Shown: positions 46,994-55,079 of the stretch, one piece after another
Numbering within the stretch: the first letter of the stretch is position 1
Layout: every line of letters begins with the position of its first letter
Assembly: GCF_020026925.1 (NCBI RefSeq)
Contig: NZ_JAIQDW010000015.1
Coordinates: 56,491 to 120,490, forward strand
Direction: 5' to 3'
Length of the DNA: 64,000 nt
Origin: Flavobacterium hibisci
GTDB lineage: Bacteria; Bacteroidota; Bacteroidia; Flavobacteriales; Flavobacteriaceae
Notes under the pieces: model-generated
The model's input: only the letters and a program-made list of their open reading frames with translations
What the model was told of the DNA's origin: nothing
Databases searched by the model: none
Made by a program: the position numbers and the translations under genes

Positions 46994-47572
46994 ATGGAGA
47001 TTGAAAATGCATCTTTTTTAGAATACGATAAAAAAAATATCCTTATTGAACAGCAAAAAGCGCTGGGATTTGTATTTAATCATCTTGACTTATCGAAAAT
47101 AGCTTTTTGCGGAGGAATTGCCGATTATTTAAATCTTCGCCAGTACTATCAAATGCGCATAAATGATTTGGATATAATGTATGAAAACGAAGAAGATCTA
47201 GATCCAATTAAAAATAAAGTTGACATAAAAAGATACACTTCTAAATTTTACAAAACAAGAAATGGAGAAACATTAGTTTATAAATTCAAAACTCATGGCA
47301 GGGAAATAAATGTAGATAATTTTCCCAATGACTTTTCGAAATTATCCCTAATTCAATCACCTCTTTTGGGTAAAATGGTATGGCACTCTTCATTTAATGA
47401 AATGAGAAAATTCCATAATAGTGAAATACATCTAAAAACCTCAGAAATAGCAGGAATAAATTACCAATGGAAACGATTATATAAACACAGCCGAAAAGCT
47501 TCTTTGTACAACAATGTAACTTTCTTAGAAGAGAAAAACTTAATTCATACTATTAAAAGAAATATTTTATGA
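46994..47572 (+). CDS. nucleotidyltransferase-fold protein in eCIS accessory cassette
   Basis: The 192-residue protein contains FCGGIADYLNLRQYY followed by MRINDLDIMYENEEDL. The GG (40-41) and Asp58-x-Asp60 pair match the polymerase-beta-like nucleotidyltransferase pattern, of the GG...R-x-[ST]-D-L-D kind seen in AbiEii/LicD-like proteins. A third carboxylate may lie at about Asp122 (INVDNFP). It ends by overlapping the next gene by 4 bp (ATGA), so it is translationally coupled to the glycosyltransferase. It could transfer a nucleotide or a sugar-phosphate group. No such protein belongs to the eCIS core; family is not certain. Confidence 0.55.
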   Translation: MEIENASFLEYDKKNILIEQQKALGFVFNHLDLSKIAFCGGIADYLNLRQYYQMRINDLDIMYENEEDLDPIKNKVDIKRYTSKFYKTRNGETLVYKFKTHGREINVDNFPNDFSKLSLIQSPLLGKMVWHSSFNEMRKFHNSEIHLKTSEIAGINYQWKRLYKHSRKASLYNNVTFLEEKNLIHTIKRNIL

Positions 47573-48396
47573 GGGAAGAGCCTAGAATAATTTACAGCTT
47601 AGATGCATTTCCTGTTAGTAATAATCGATGGAATCAGGGAAATAAATTTAAAGAAACGATTTATTCGACTGCATTAAGCATACTATACAGCCATTTATGG
47701 TATCAGGATATTGAACTTTATGCTGATGAAACAGCTTATAAATTTCTTTATATGCTTCCCTGCAGAGTTACTAAAATCAACAGTAATCAGGACAGTGTTA
47801 TTTGGATGAAATCGAAAATTGATGTAATCAAAAAACAAATCAAACCTTTCATACATCTGGATAATGATGTATTTATAAAGAAAAAAATACATTTTGATTT
47901 TGATAAAGTAATTGTCGAACAAAATGATTACGAATTACACGGCATGTATAAATATCGTATCGATTTTTTTAATCAATATGCCCAAAATTTAGACTATTGG
48001 AAACCAGATCTAGGATATGCCTATAACTGTGGCGTATTAGGTTTTCGAGACTTTGAACTTCGGGATCAGTTTTTAAACGTTTTTTATGTTTTAGAAGAAA
48101 TATTTATAAAAAATCATAATCCCAAAATAGCAAAAATAGAACCCTGCATTGTTTTAGAACAGTATAATCTGGCGTCACTATTACATTATAAGAATATTAA
48201 ACCAACATTATTACTCTGGAAAAGAAACTCGTTCGAAAATTTTCAGCTCGCAGATAAAATTGGTTATTCACACATTGTTGGTCAAAAAAAATACAGGAAC
48301 GATATTGTAGAGGAAATAGAAAACAGACTTTCAAAACTGTTTCCGTATTGGTACAAAGAAGTAAAAAATGCTTTAGTAGAAGAAGGCATCGATTAA
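47569..48396 (+). CDS. DUF6734-like glycosyltransferase (GT-A type), first copy
   Basis: The 275-residue protein fits a GT-A glycosyltransferase. It begins RIIYSLDAFPVSNNRW, then TALSILYSHLWYQDIELYADETAYKFLYMLPC, and a donor-binding DxD in FIHLDNDVFIKK (Asp98-Asn-Asp100), followed by YNCGVLGF, which resembles the acceptor-side loop of GT8/GT32-like enzymes. The layout is that of the Bacteroidota family DUF6734. No membrane segment or signal is visible, so it acts in the cytoplasm. It overlaps the nucleotidyltransferase gene by 4 bp and is 17 bp before its paralog. Target unknown. Confidence 0.72.
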   Translation: MREEPRIIYSLDAFPVSNNRWNQGNKFKETIYSTALSILYSHLWYQDIELYADETAYKFLYMLPCRVTKINSNQDSVIWMKSKIDVIKKQIKPFIHLDNDVFIKKKIHFDFDKVIVEQNDYELHGMYKYRIDFFNQYAQNLDYWKPDLGYAYNCGVLGFRDFELRDQFLNVFYVLEEIFIKNHNPKIAKIEPCIVLEQYNLASLLHYKNIKPTLLLWKRNSFENFQLADKIGYSHIVGQKKYRNDIVEEIENRLSKLFPYWYKEVKNALVEEGID

Positions 48397-48413
48397 ACTA
48401 TAAACAGCTCTAT

Positions 48414-49277
48414 ATGAAACAAAGACACAAGATGATTTACAGCCTTGATGTGCTTCCCATAATAAATAATAGATGGAATATGGGAGACAGATTAAAGGAA
48501 ACCATCTACATGACGGCTCTAAGTGTATTATATAGTCATATGTGGTATAAAGAAATTGAACTTTATGTAGACGAAATTGGCTTTAAATTTCTGTATATGC
48601 TTCCCTGTGCTGTAACCAAAGTACAGAATAACAACGAAATTGAACTTTGGATGAAATCGAAAATCAATGCCATGGAATTGCAGACAGAACCTTTTGTACA
48701 TATAGACACTGACATATTTATAAAGAAAAAAATCGATTTTAATTTTAATGATGTAATCGTAGAGCGCAAAGAAGATACTTATGAAATGCATTACAGAAAA
48801 CAGGCAGAATTATTTAGTAAGTACACCCAGAATCTGCCGTATTGGAATACCAATTTAGGCTATTCATACAATTGCGGCATATTTGGTTTTAACGATCTCA
48901 GGCTGCGTGATGAATTTATAAAAAGCTATTATGATTTAGAGAAAATATACATTGAAAACCAAAATAGCTTTACCCAATTAAAACAAGAAGGTTACGAAAC
49001 CTGCATTTTAATCGAACAATATACGCTTGCATGCTTACTGAACTATAAAAACAATGATCCTTCAATTTTATTAAAGGGAGAAAACATAACAGAACATGGA
49101 AAATATGCTGATACTATTGGGTATTCGCATTTTTTTGGAATGAAAAAATATGAAAAATATGTTGTTGACGAAATTGAACTTCGGCTCTCTAAATTATTTC
49201 CGTATTGGTATAAGCAAATAAAAAACGCATTAGAGAAAGAAGGTGTTGTGGCAAATAATCAGCAGTTTGTTTATTAA
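48414..49277 (+). CDS. DUF6734-like glycosyltransferase (GT-A type), second copy
   Basis: Paralog of the preceding gene, 287 residues from the ATG at 48414; the open frame extends upstream into the first copy but the alignment starts here (MKQRHKMIYSLDVLP). Shared blocks are NNRWNMGDRLKETIY, LYSHMWYKEIELYVDE, LYMLPCAVTKV, the DxD in HIDTDIFIKKK (Asp98-Thr-Asp100), SYNCGIFGF, and LSKLFPYWYKQIKNAL. The repeat of all blocks at matching positions indicates a recent tandem duplication, so the pair may add successive sugars or act as a dimer. Acceptor unknown. Confidence 0.72.
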   Translation: MKQRHKMIYSLDVLPIINNRWNMGDRLKETIYMTALSVLYSHMWYKEIELYVDEIGFKFLYMLPCAVTKVQNNNEIELWMKSKINAMELQTEPFVHIDTDIFIKKKIDFNFNDVIVERKEDTYEMHYRKQAELFSKYTQNLPYWNTNLGYSYNCGIFGFNDLRLRDEFIKSYYDLEKIYIENQNSFTQLKQEGYETCILIEQYTLACLLNYKNNDPSILLKGENITEHGKYADTIGYSHFFGMKKYEKYVVDEIELRLSKLFPYWYKQIKNALEKEGVVANNQQFVY

Positions 49278-49312
49278 ACAAACTAGTAATCTAAAATGAT
49301 AAAAAAATAATC

Positions 49313-50521
49313 ATGAGAGAATTTGAACAAAAAAAAATAGCTAATGCCTCCCCTTCTCCTTTTTTTGGACCAAAAGCTCAAAAAAAAATCACCACAGGAA
49401 CTGTCGGAGACAAATATGAAACTGAAGCCGATAATGTTGCTGATAAAGTGGTGAACAATCGTAAGACAGGAGGACTGCTTCAATCGAAAAGTGAAGAAGC
49501 TGTACAGCAAAAACCTATTTCAGCAACCATTTCAACGGTTCAAAAACAAGACCTCGCACAAGAACAGCCACTGCAAAAAAAAGGAGAAAAAGAAGAAGAC
49601 AAAAAAGTACAGAAAAAATCCGACAAGGAAGAAGATAAAAAAGTTCAGAAAAAAGGAAAAAAAGAAGAAGACAAAAAGGTACAAAAGAAATCTGATAAGG
49701 AAGAGGACAAAAAAGTACAGAAAAAGGGAGAAAAAGAGGAAGATAAAAAAGTGCAGAAAAAATGTGCCGATTGCGAAAACGAAGACAAGAAGGTTCAAAA
49801 AAAAGAAGAGAAAAAGGAAGAAGTTCAGGCCAAATTAAATGAGTCAAACTCCGTAAATGAAGGAATTGAAAGTGACTTAAACAGTTCAAAAGGCAGTGGC
49901 AAGGCAATGGAAAAAAACACAAAACAGGGAATGGAATCTGGTTTTGGAGCCGACTTTAGCAATGTAAACATCCACACTGACAACAAAGCAATACAAATGA
50001 GCGAAAAGCTGGGTGCACAAGCTTTCACACATGGAAATGATGTTTATTTCAATAAAGGAAAATACAATCCAGACTCTAAAGAAGGTAAACATTTGCTTGC
50101 CCATGAACTTACGCACACAATACAACAAACAGGCAGTAAAGCCCGAAATAATGTTCAAAAAAAGGACATGCTTCAATTATCTACGTTGCCCTGGAACATA
50201 AGCAGATGGACAACCCAGGTAAGAGAGTCTAGTAATTTTACCGTGAGTAATGGCGGAACGGTTACTGTAACATCAAATTTAGCTTGGGATGGTCCGCCAA
50301 GATGCAGAGATATTGCCAGTACAATAGCAGTAAATATATATAGAAAAAGATTATTGATGGACAGCAAAGAGCATAGCGCATCAATTTCATTATCCGGAGG
50401 AAGTACTTCTGTTTCCAATTTAACTGGTGGCACTTATTATGTAGAAATTGTATTAAGCGGATATAATGGCGATCCAACACATTGCAGTTTAGCAGGAAGA
50501 GTTGACATTGATGCAACCTAA
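49313..50521 (+). CDS. DUF4157-domain eCIS cargo candidate with Lys/Glu repeats
   Basis: The 402-residue protein has, in order: an N-terminal leader (ASPSPFFGPKAQKKITTGTVGDKYETEADNVADKVV as PSPFFG then GDKYETEADNVADKVV, about 13-47), five 12-residue repeats KKGEKEEDKKVQ or KKSDKEEDKKVQ (89-148), a CADC cysteine pair (151-154), a DUF4157 domain (about 190-272) with HELTH at 264-268, and a C-terminal beta-rich domain of ~110 residues (about 291-402) that I do not recognise. DUF4157 proteins are frequent eCIS cargo; HELTH resembles a zinc-metalloprotease site. The C-terminal domain may carry the activity. Confidence 0.75.
   Translation: MREFEQKKIANASPSPFFGPKAQKKITTGTVGDKYETEADNVADKVVNNRKTGGLLQSKSEEAVQQKPISATISTVQKQDLAQEQPLQKKGEKEEDKKVQKKSDKEEDKKVQKKGKKEEDKKVQKKSDKEEDKKVQKKGEKEEDKKVQKKCADCENEDKKVQKKEEKKEEVQAKLNESNSVNEGIESDLNSSKGSGKAMEKNTKQGMESGFGADFSNVNIHTDNKAIQMSEKLGAQAFTHGNDVYFNKGKYNPDSKEGKHLLAHELTHTIQQTGSKARNNVQKKDMLQLSTLPWNISRWTTQVRESSNFTVSNGGTVTVTSNLAWDGPPRCRDIASTIAVNIYRKRLLMDSKEHSASISLSGGSTSVSNLTGGTYYVEIVLSGYNGDPTHCSLAGRVDIDAT
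49577..49756 (+). repeat. 36-bp tandem repeats encoding KKxxKEEDKKVQ
   Basis: Five consecutive 36-bp units inside the smaller DUF4157 gene, with a sixth degenerate unit containing CADC. Synonymous differences between the units show that they are not a very recent expansion. The repeat encodes highly charged 12-residue units and probably an extended or helical spacer. Confidence 0.85.
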
Positions 50522-50539
50522 TAACGAAATGATTTTCTG

Positions 50540-50760
50540 TAAAATATAACCCGTTGGGTGAAATAGAATAAAATAGCTTCATTTAAGGATTAAATCTAAT
50601 TTGATCTGCGAAAATCCTTTAAAATCTGCGTGAAATACTTTTGCGCATTAATTTTTCACGCAGATTTACACAGATTAAAGCAGATTTAGACAGATTTTTA
50701 TCTAAGTTGATGCGACAGAATTGAAAAAAAATAAATTTCACCCAACCGGTTAAAATATAA
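50540..50760. mobile_element. MITE-like element between the two cargo genes
   Basis: An 18-bp terminal inverted repeat with one mismatch (TAACCCGTTGGGTGAAAT at 50547-50564; ATTTCACCCAACCGGTTA at 50735-50752) bounds about 200 bp of non-coding DNA. The 10-bp direct repeat TAAAATATAA flanks both ends (50540-50549 and 50751-50760), overlapping the inverted repeats by two or three bases. Inside is a second 14-bp inverted repeat (AAATCTGCGTGAAA at 50622-50635; TTTCACGCAGATTT at 50654-50667) and four CAGATT motifs spaced exactly 10 bp apart. There is no transposase. Confidence 0.6.
50661..50696 (+). repeat. four CAGATT motifs in 10-bp phase
   Basis: CAGATT begins at 50661, 50671, 50681 and 50691, one helical turn apart, inside the MITE-like element. 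It could be a protein-binding array or merely part of a repeated intergenic element. Confidence 0.6.
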
Positions 50761-50769
50761 TAATCAAAT

Positions 50770-53700
50770 ATGCCAGTCCTAACCAAAAAAACAAATACGA
50801 ATCCTTCGCACTCCGCGTCACATCATGACAAGGGGAATGAATCTTTTTTTGGGGTACAGGCAAAATTAAATATAGGGAAATCTAACGATAAATTTGAAGT
50901 AGAAGCCGATAGAGTTGCAGACCAGGTGGCTGCCAATAAACAAACGGCAAGTCCAGATAACTTCTTTTCGCCATCACCGGTAGTGCAAAAAAAGCTGGCA
51001 GGAAATGTTCAAAAACAAGAAGAGCAAAATAAAGGAATTCAGCGAAAAACTGCATTACAAACCATAACACCAATTGTACAGCTAAAAGAAGAAGTAATCC
51101 AAAATAAACTCGATAGCAGAATAACTGAAAAGCGAGAAATTAATCCTGCTTTTTCTGCATCAAAAACGTTAATTCAGAAAAAAGAAGAGACAATTCAGAA
51201 TAAGAAAGAAGCCAAAAAAACAGAAATTGTCTCTACAACAAACTTCGCAGCAAAACCTTTAATCCAAAACAAAAATAAAGGCGAAGATGAAAATATACAG
51301 CAGAAAAAGGAAGAAGAGAAACAAGCTAAAGACGACGAAAAACAAATACAAAAAAATGCTGGTGCCGATGCCAATCCCAGCGATAATTCTAATTTAGAGT
51401 CTAATTTAAACAGCAGTAAAGGCGGAGGTTCTCCACTATCCGGAAAAGTAAAAACTGAAATGGAATCCGGCATTGGAGCCGATTTCAGTAATGTTCGTAT
51501 ACACAATGACTCTAATGCTATTCAAATGAATAAGCAATTGGGAGCTCAGGCATTTGCAACCGGAAACAATATTTATTTTAACGAAGGAAAATACAATCCA
51601 AATTCGCAGGATGGCAAGCATTTACTCGCCCACGAATTGACACATACCGTACAACAGGGAGCCGCTATTAGAAAAAAACCGGAACCAGTCTCCCCTGCTC
51701 CTGAAATGATTCAGGGTTCTTTCCTCGATTTAGTTCCTAACTGGATAATTGATCAGGCACGCCACATTCCCGGCTATACTCTTTTTACTGTTATTATTGG
51801 TTATGATCCATTACGTCAGATTGATGTAGAACGAACTCCAATTAATCTGGTAGAAGGTTTAATGGGACTTATTCCTTTTGGAACTGCCATATTCGATAAA
51901 CTTCAGGAATACGGAATACTGCAACAGGTTTTTGATTGGGTTGAAGGAAAACTAGGCGAACTCGGATTAACTATCGACAGTATTCTGGATATGGTAGAAG
52001 ATGTTTGGGACAAAGTATCTTTTCCTTACACAGATATTATTGATTTAGTTACCGAAAAATTCGAGGAATTAGTTAACAGAATTACCTCTTTCGTAAGTGC
52101 TACAGTAGATCAGGTAATTACCTGGATAAAAGAAGCTTTGATTAATGTTGCCGAACCTATTTTGGCAGAAAACAAAGCCTGGTCATTAATCAAAAAAATA
52201 ATCAAATATGATCCGCTTCGCGATGAAGCAGTTAATGCGACAACGGTCGAAATATTAGAAGATTTCTTAATACTTATAGACAAGCAAACAGAGCTGGAGC
52301 AAATGCGTGAAAAAGGTACGCTGCAAAAAACGGCTGACTGGCTTGATACTCAGGTTGGAACTTTCAATTCGTTATTAGGGGAACTTCGCGGACTTATAAC
52401 TGCAGCCTGGGATGCTATTCAACCTTCAAATCTGGCAAACATTGCAGACAATCTTTCAGCACTGGCAGATCAGGTTGGCGGATTCTTGCAGCGCGTTTGG
52501 GATTTTGCTTCAGGTGTGGCACTCAAAGTACTAGAGCTTGTTAAAGATTCGTTATTAGGATGGCTTTCTGACCAGGCCAAAACGGTCAGAGGATATTCTC
52601 TCATTAAAGTGATTATTGGAAAAGATCCTTTTACACAGGAAGCTGTCCCTCGTACAATTCCAAATCTAATACGAGGATTTATGAGCCTCATGGATGGCGG
52701 AGAAGAACAATATGCCCAAATGGTTGAAACGGGTGCAATAGCCAGAATCGCAGGCGAAATTGAAGCTGCAGTAGCAACACTAAACATGACACCGCAGTCT
52801 ATAATTCAATTGTTTACCGACATTTGGGGTTCTATGACTATCGATGACCTCGTTAATCCGATAGATGCTTTCATGCGAATCATTGAAAAATTTGGAGAAC
52901 CTATTGATCGACTGATTGCTTTTGTAGCAGAAATTATCCGAATTGTGATTGTGGCTATTCTGGAGATTATGAATTTTCCATTCGATCTTATAGGAAACAT
53001 CATTACAAGAGCATTAGAAGCCATTGATGATATCAAAAAAGATCCAATTGGTTTCTTGAAAAATATACTGCGAGCACTTAAACAAGGATTTGTACAGTTC
53101 TTTGACAATATCATAACGCATCTAATCAATGGTGTTACCGGCTGGCTGATGAGTGAATTAAAAGATGCCAATATTCCGGTACTTACCGATTTTTCATTAA
53201 AAGGTGTTATTACCTGGGTGATGGAAGTACTGAATATCTCGATGGAAAAAATCTGGGAAAAACTAGCTGCACATCCGCGTATCGGGCCAGCTAGAGTTGC
53301 CAAAATCCGAAGCATGATTAATACACTCGAAGGTATCTGGACCTTTATTAAAGATGTTCAGGAACGAGGTATGGCGGCTATTTGGGATAAAATACAAGAA
53401 CAGCTCAGTAATCTATGGAATACCGTTCTCGATGCTGTGAAAAACTTTGTCATGGAACGTATTGTTAACAGAGTTACGGCCAAGCTTTTAAGCATGTTAG
53501 ATCCAACCGGAATCATGGCTGTAATAAACGGTGCTATGGCTTTCTTTAATGCAATACAAAGTTTTATCAAATACCTGCGAGAAATGCTCGAAGTTGTCAA
53601 TTCGTTTGTCAATGGCGTAGCCGATCTTGCCCGAGGCAATGTCGCCACAGCCGCAGATTATCTCGAAAGAACCATGGGACAAGCCATGCCTGTCGTCATA

Positions 53701-55074
53701 GGTTTCTTAGCCAATCAGGTTGGGTTAACCGGAATTGGTGCCAGAGTTGGAGAAATGCTTATTGCCGTTCGCCAAATGGTTGATGAAGCTTTAACATGGT
53801 TAGTGAATCAGGCTGTAGATAGAGGAATGGCTTTGTTGGACCGAGTAATGGCTATGGGGGCTAATGCGCGAGATGCTATTTTTGGCTGGTTAGGGTTCAA
53901 TACGCCTGTTACATTTTCAAATGGAGAAAATCACACCATGAAAATAGAAGAGCAGAATGGGCAAAGGGTAATAAACATATATAGTCAAAAACAACGTTTT
54001 GAAGACTTCTTAAATACTAAACAAACAGAAGCCCAAGCGGCTCCTGATAGTCCTCAAAAAACTGAGAAATTAACAAAAATTTCAAATGTAAGACTAAACT
54101 ATAACGCAGCAAATGTTGTAATTGGTGAGCTTTATGCACTTGAAAATGCAACCCCAGCAACTCCAGCGGCAACAAAACAAACTAAAGAACGTGAGTTGAG
54201 AGATAAATTAAAATTGATTAAAGATGATTTACAATCCTTAGGACTTGCACCAGGTCAAAATGCAATTACAACACATTTCCAAGTAGCATCAAAATCAAAC
54301 GGAAGACCAACTCTTGTTAAGGCTGATCCTTTAACTACTCTTCCGGGTAATACTGTAGGGTCAGCACCTGGACGCGGAGCAAATTTCCCTCCGGGCTGGG
54401 ATCATTTAACTCTATTAGACAGAGCTTCATTAATTGATATTCGCAGCTGGAACAGAATGCATCTTATAGCAGATAGATTACATGGATCGGGAAGCGATCC
54501 GGATAATCTTGTTCCTGCAGATAATTCAGTTAATACTCCTGCAGCACAAATTGAACAAAGAGCGTTAAACAAATTAAGGGATCCTGCAAATGCTGACAAA
54601 GTATTGAAATATGAAACCAAAGTTGATTACCATCCTACACCTATGCAAAATTTCCCAAGCAATATAACTATTGAATGGCAGGAATGCAGCGTTACGCCAA
54701 CAGGACAAACTACGCCAATTGGATCGGTTGACAGATGGGCATCCGGACTAATAAATCCGCCTCCTTCACTGACTAGTTCTGGTTCATCCGGACCAGCGAT
54801 ATTAAATCTGAGAAGTGCTTCTATATCCGAATTTATAGAAGTATTTGGAAGAGGCGTTGGCAGAAGATTACAATTAGCATATTCTAGAAGATTTTTAAGT
54901 AATTTACCTTACAGTCCATCTTCACTCAATACTGTTTATGGAATTTTAGCTGGAGAAGGAACAAATTCAATGAAATTTTCAAGCAATGTAGCGGCAACAG
55001 ATTTTACTTTACTTTCAAGTAAAAGTGGAACACCAATCACTATAGGAACAACAACATATACAATTCAAATTTAG
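50770..55074 (+). CDS. large DUF4157 eCIS cargo with C-terminal DNA/RNA non-specific nuclease domain
   Basis: The 1434-residue protein has an N-terminal leader like that of the smaller cargo (SFFGVQAKLNIG and KFEVEADRVADQV, about 25-53), a low-complexity QxK-rich linker, DUF4157 (about 222-296) with HELTH at 288-292, a long helical region (about 320-1110) with three internal repeats each opening with GY/AW-SLxKxIIGxDP, and a C-terminal domain with RMHLIADRLHGSGSDPDNLVP. That last motif matches NucA-like DNA/RNA non-specific endonucleases found in polymorphic toxins (His1231 and Asn1246 as catalytic/metal residues). The SUKH-like gene follows after 5 bp. Toxin role is inferred from architecture. 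Confidence 0.8.
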   Translation: MPVLTKKTNTNPSHSASHHDKGNESFFGVQAKLNIGKSNDKFEVEADRVADQVAANKQTASPDNFFSPSPVVQKKLAGNVQKQEEQNKGIQRKTALQTITPIVQLKEEVIQNKLDSRITEKREINPAFSASKTLIQKKEETIQNKKEAKKTEIVSTTNFAAKPLIQNKNKGEDENIQQKKEEEKQAKDDEKQIQKNAGADANPSDNSNLESNLNSSKGGGSPLSGKVKTEMESGIGADFSNVRIHNDSNAIQMNKQLGAQAFATGNNIYFNEGKYNPNSQDGKHLLAHELTHTVQQGAAIRKKPEPVSPAPEMIQGSFLDLVPNWIIDQARHIPGYTLFTVIIGYDPLRQIDVERTPINLVEGLMGLIPFGTAIFDKLQEYGILQQVFDWVEGKLGELGLTIDSILDMVEDVWDKVSFPYTDIIDLVTEKFEELVNRITSFVSATVDQVITWIKEALINVAEPILAENKAWSLIKKIIKYDPLRDEAVNATTVEILEDFLILIDKQTELEQMREKGTLQKTADWLDTQVGTFNSLLGELRGLITAAWDAIQPSNLANIADNLSALADQVGGFLQRVWDFASGVALKVLELVKDSLLGWLSDQAKTVRGYSLIKVIIGKDPFTQEAVPRTIPNLIRGFMSLMDGGEEQYAQMVETGAIARIAGEIEAAVATLNMTPQSIIQLFTDIWGSMTIDDLVNPIDAFMRIIEKFGEPIDRLIAFVAEIIRIVIVAILEIMNFPFDLIGNIITRALEAIDDIKKDPIGFLKNILRALKQGFVQFFDNIITHLINGVTGWLMSELKDANIPVLTDFSLKGVITWVMEVLNISMEKIWEKLAAHPRIGPARVAKIRSMINTLEGIWTFIKDVQERGMAAIWDKIQEQLSNLWNTVLDAVKNFVMERIVNRVTAKLLSMLDPTGIMAVINGAMAFFNAIQSFIKYLREMLEVVNSFVNGVADLARGNVATAADYLERTMGQAMPVVIGFLANQVGLTGIGARVGEMLIAVRQMVDEALTWLVNQAVDRGMALLDRVMAMGANARDAIFGWLGFNTPVTFSNGENHTMKIEEQNGQRVINIYSQKQRFEDFLNTKQTEAQAAPDSPQKTEKLTKISNVRLNYNAANVVIGELYALENATPATPAATKQTKERELRDKLKLIKDDLQSLGLAPGQNAITTHFQVASKSNGRPTLVKADPLTTLPGNTVGSAPGRGANFPPGWDHLTLLDRASLIDIRSWNRMHLIADRLHGSGSDPDNLVPADNSVNTPAAQIEQRALNKLRDPANADKVLKYETKVDYHPTPMQNFPSNITIEWQECSVTPTGQTTPIGSVDRWASGLINPPPSLTSSGSSGPAILNLRSASISEFIEVFGRGVGRRLQLAYSRRFLSNLPYSPSSLNTVYGILAGEGTNSMKFSSNVAATDFTLLSSKSGTPITIGTTTYTIQI

Positions 55075-55079
55075 AATTT

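Noticed and set aside
49577..49756. CRISPR-like repeats
   Set aside because: The 36-bp units are contiguous with no spacers and encode a protein repeat.
49515..49922. 135-codon minus-strand frame over the Lys/Glu repeats
   Set aside because: It is the antisense shadow of a purine-rich repeat (Phe/Leu-rich), with no start context.
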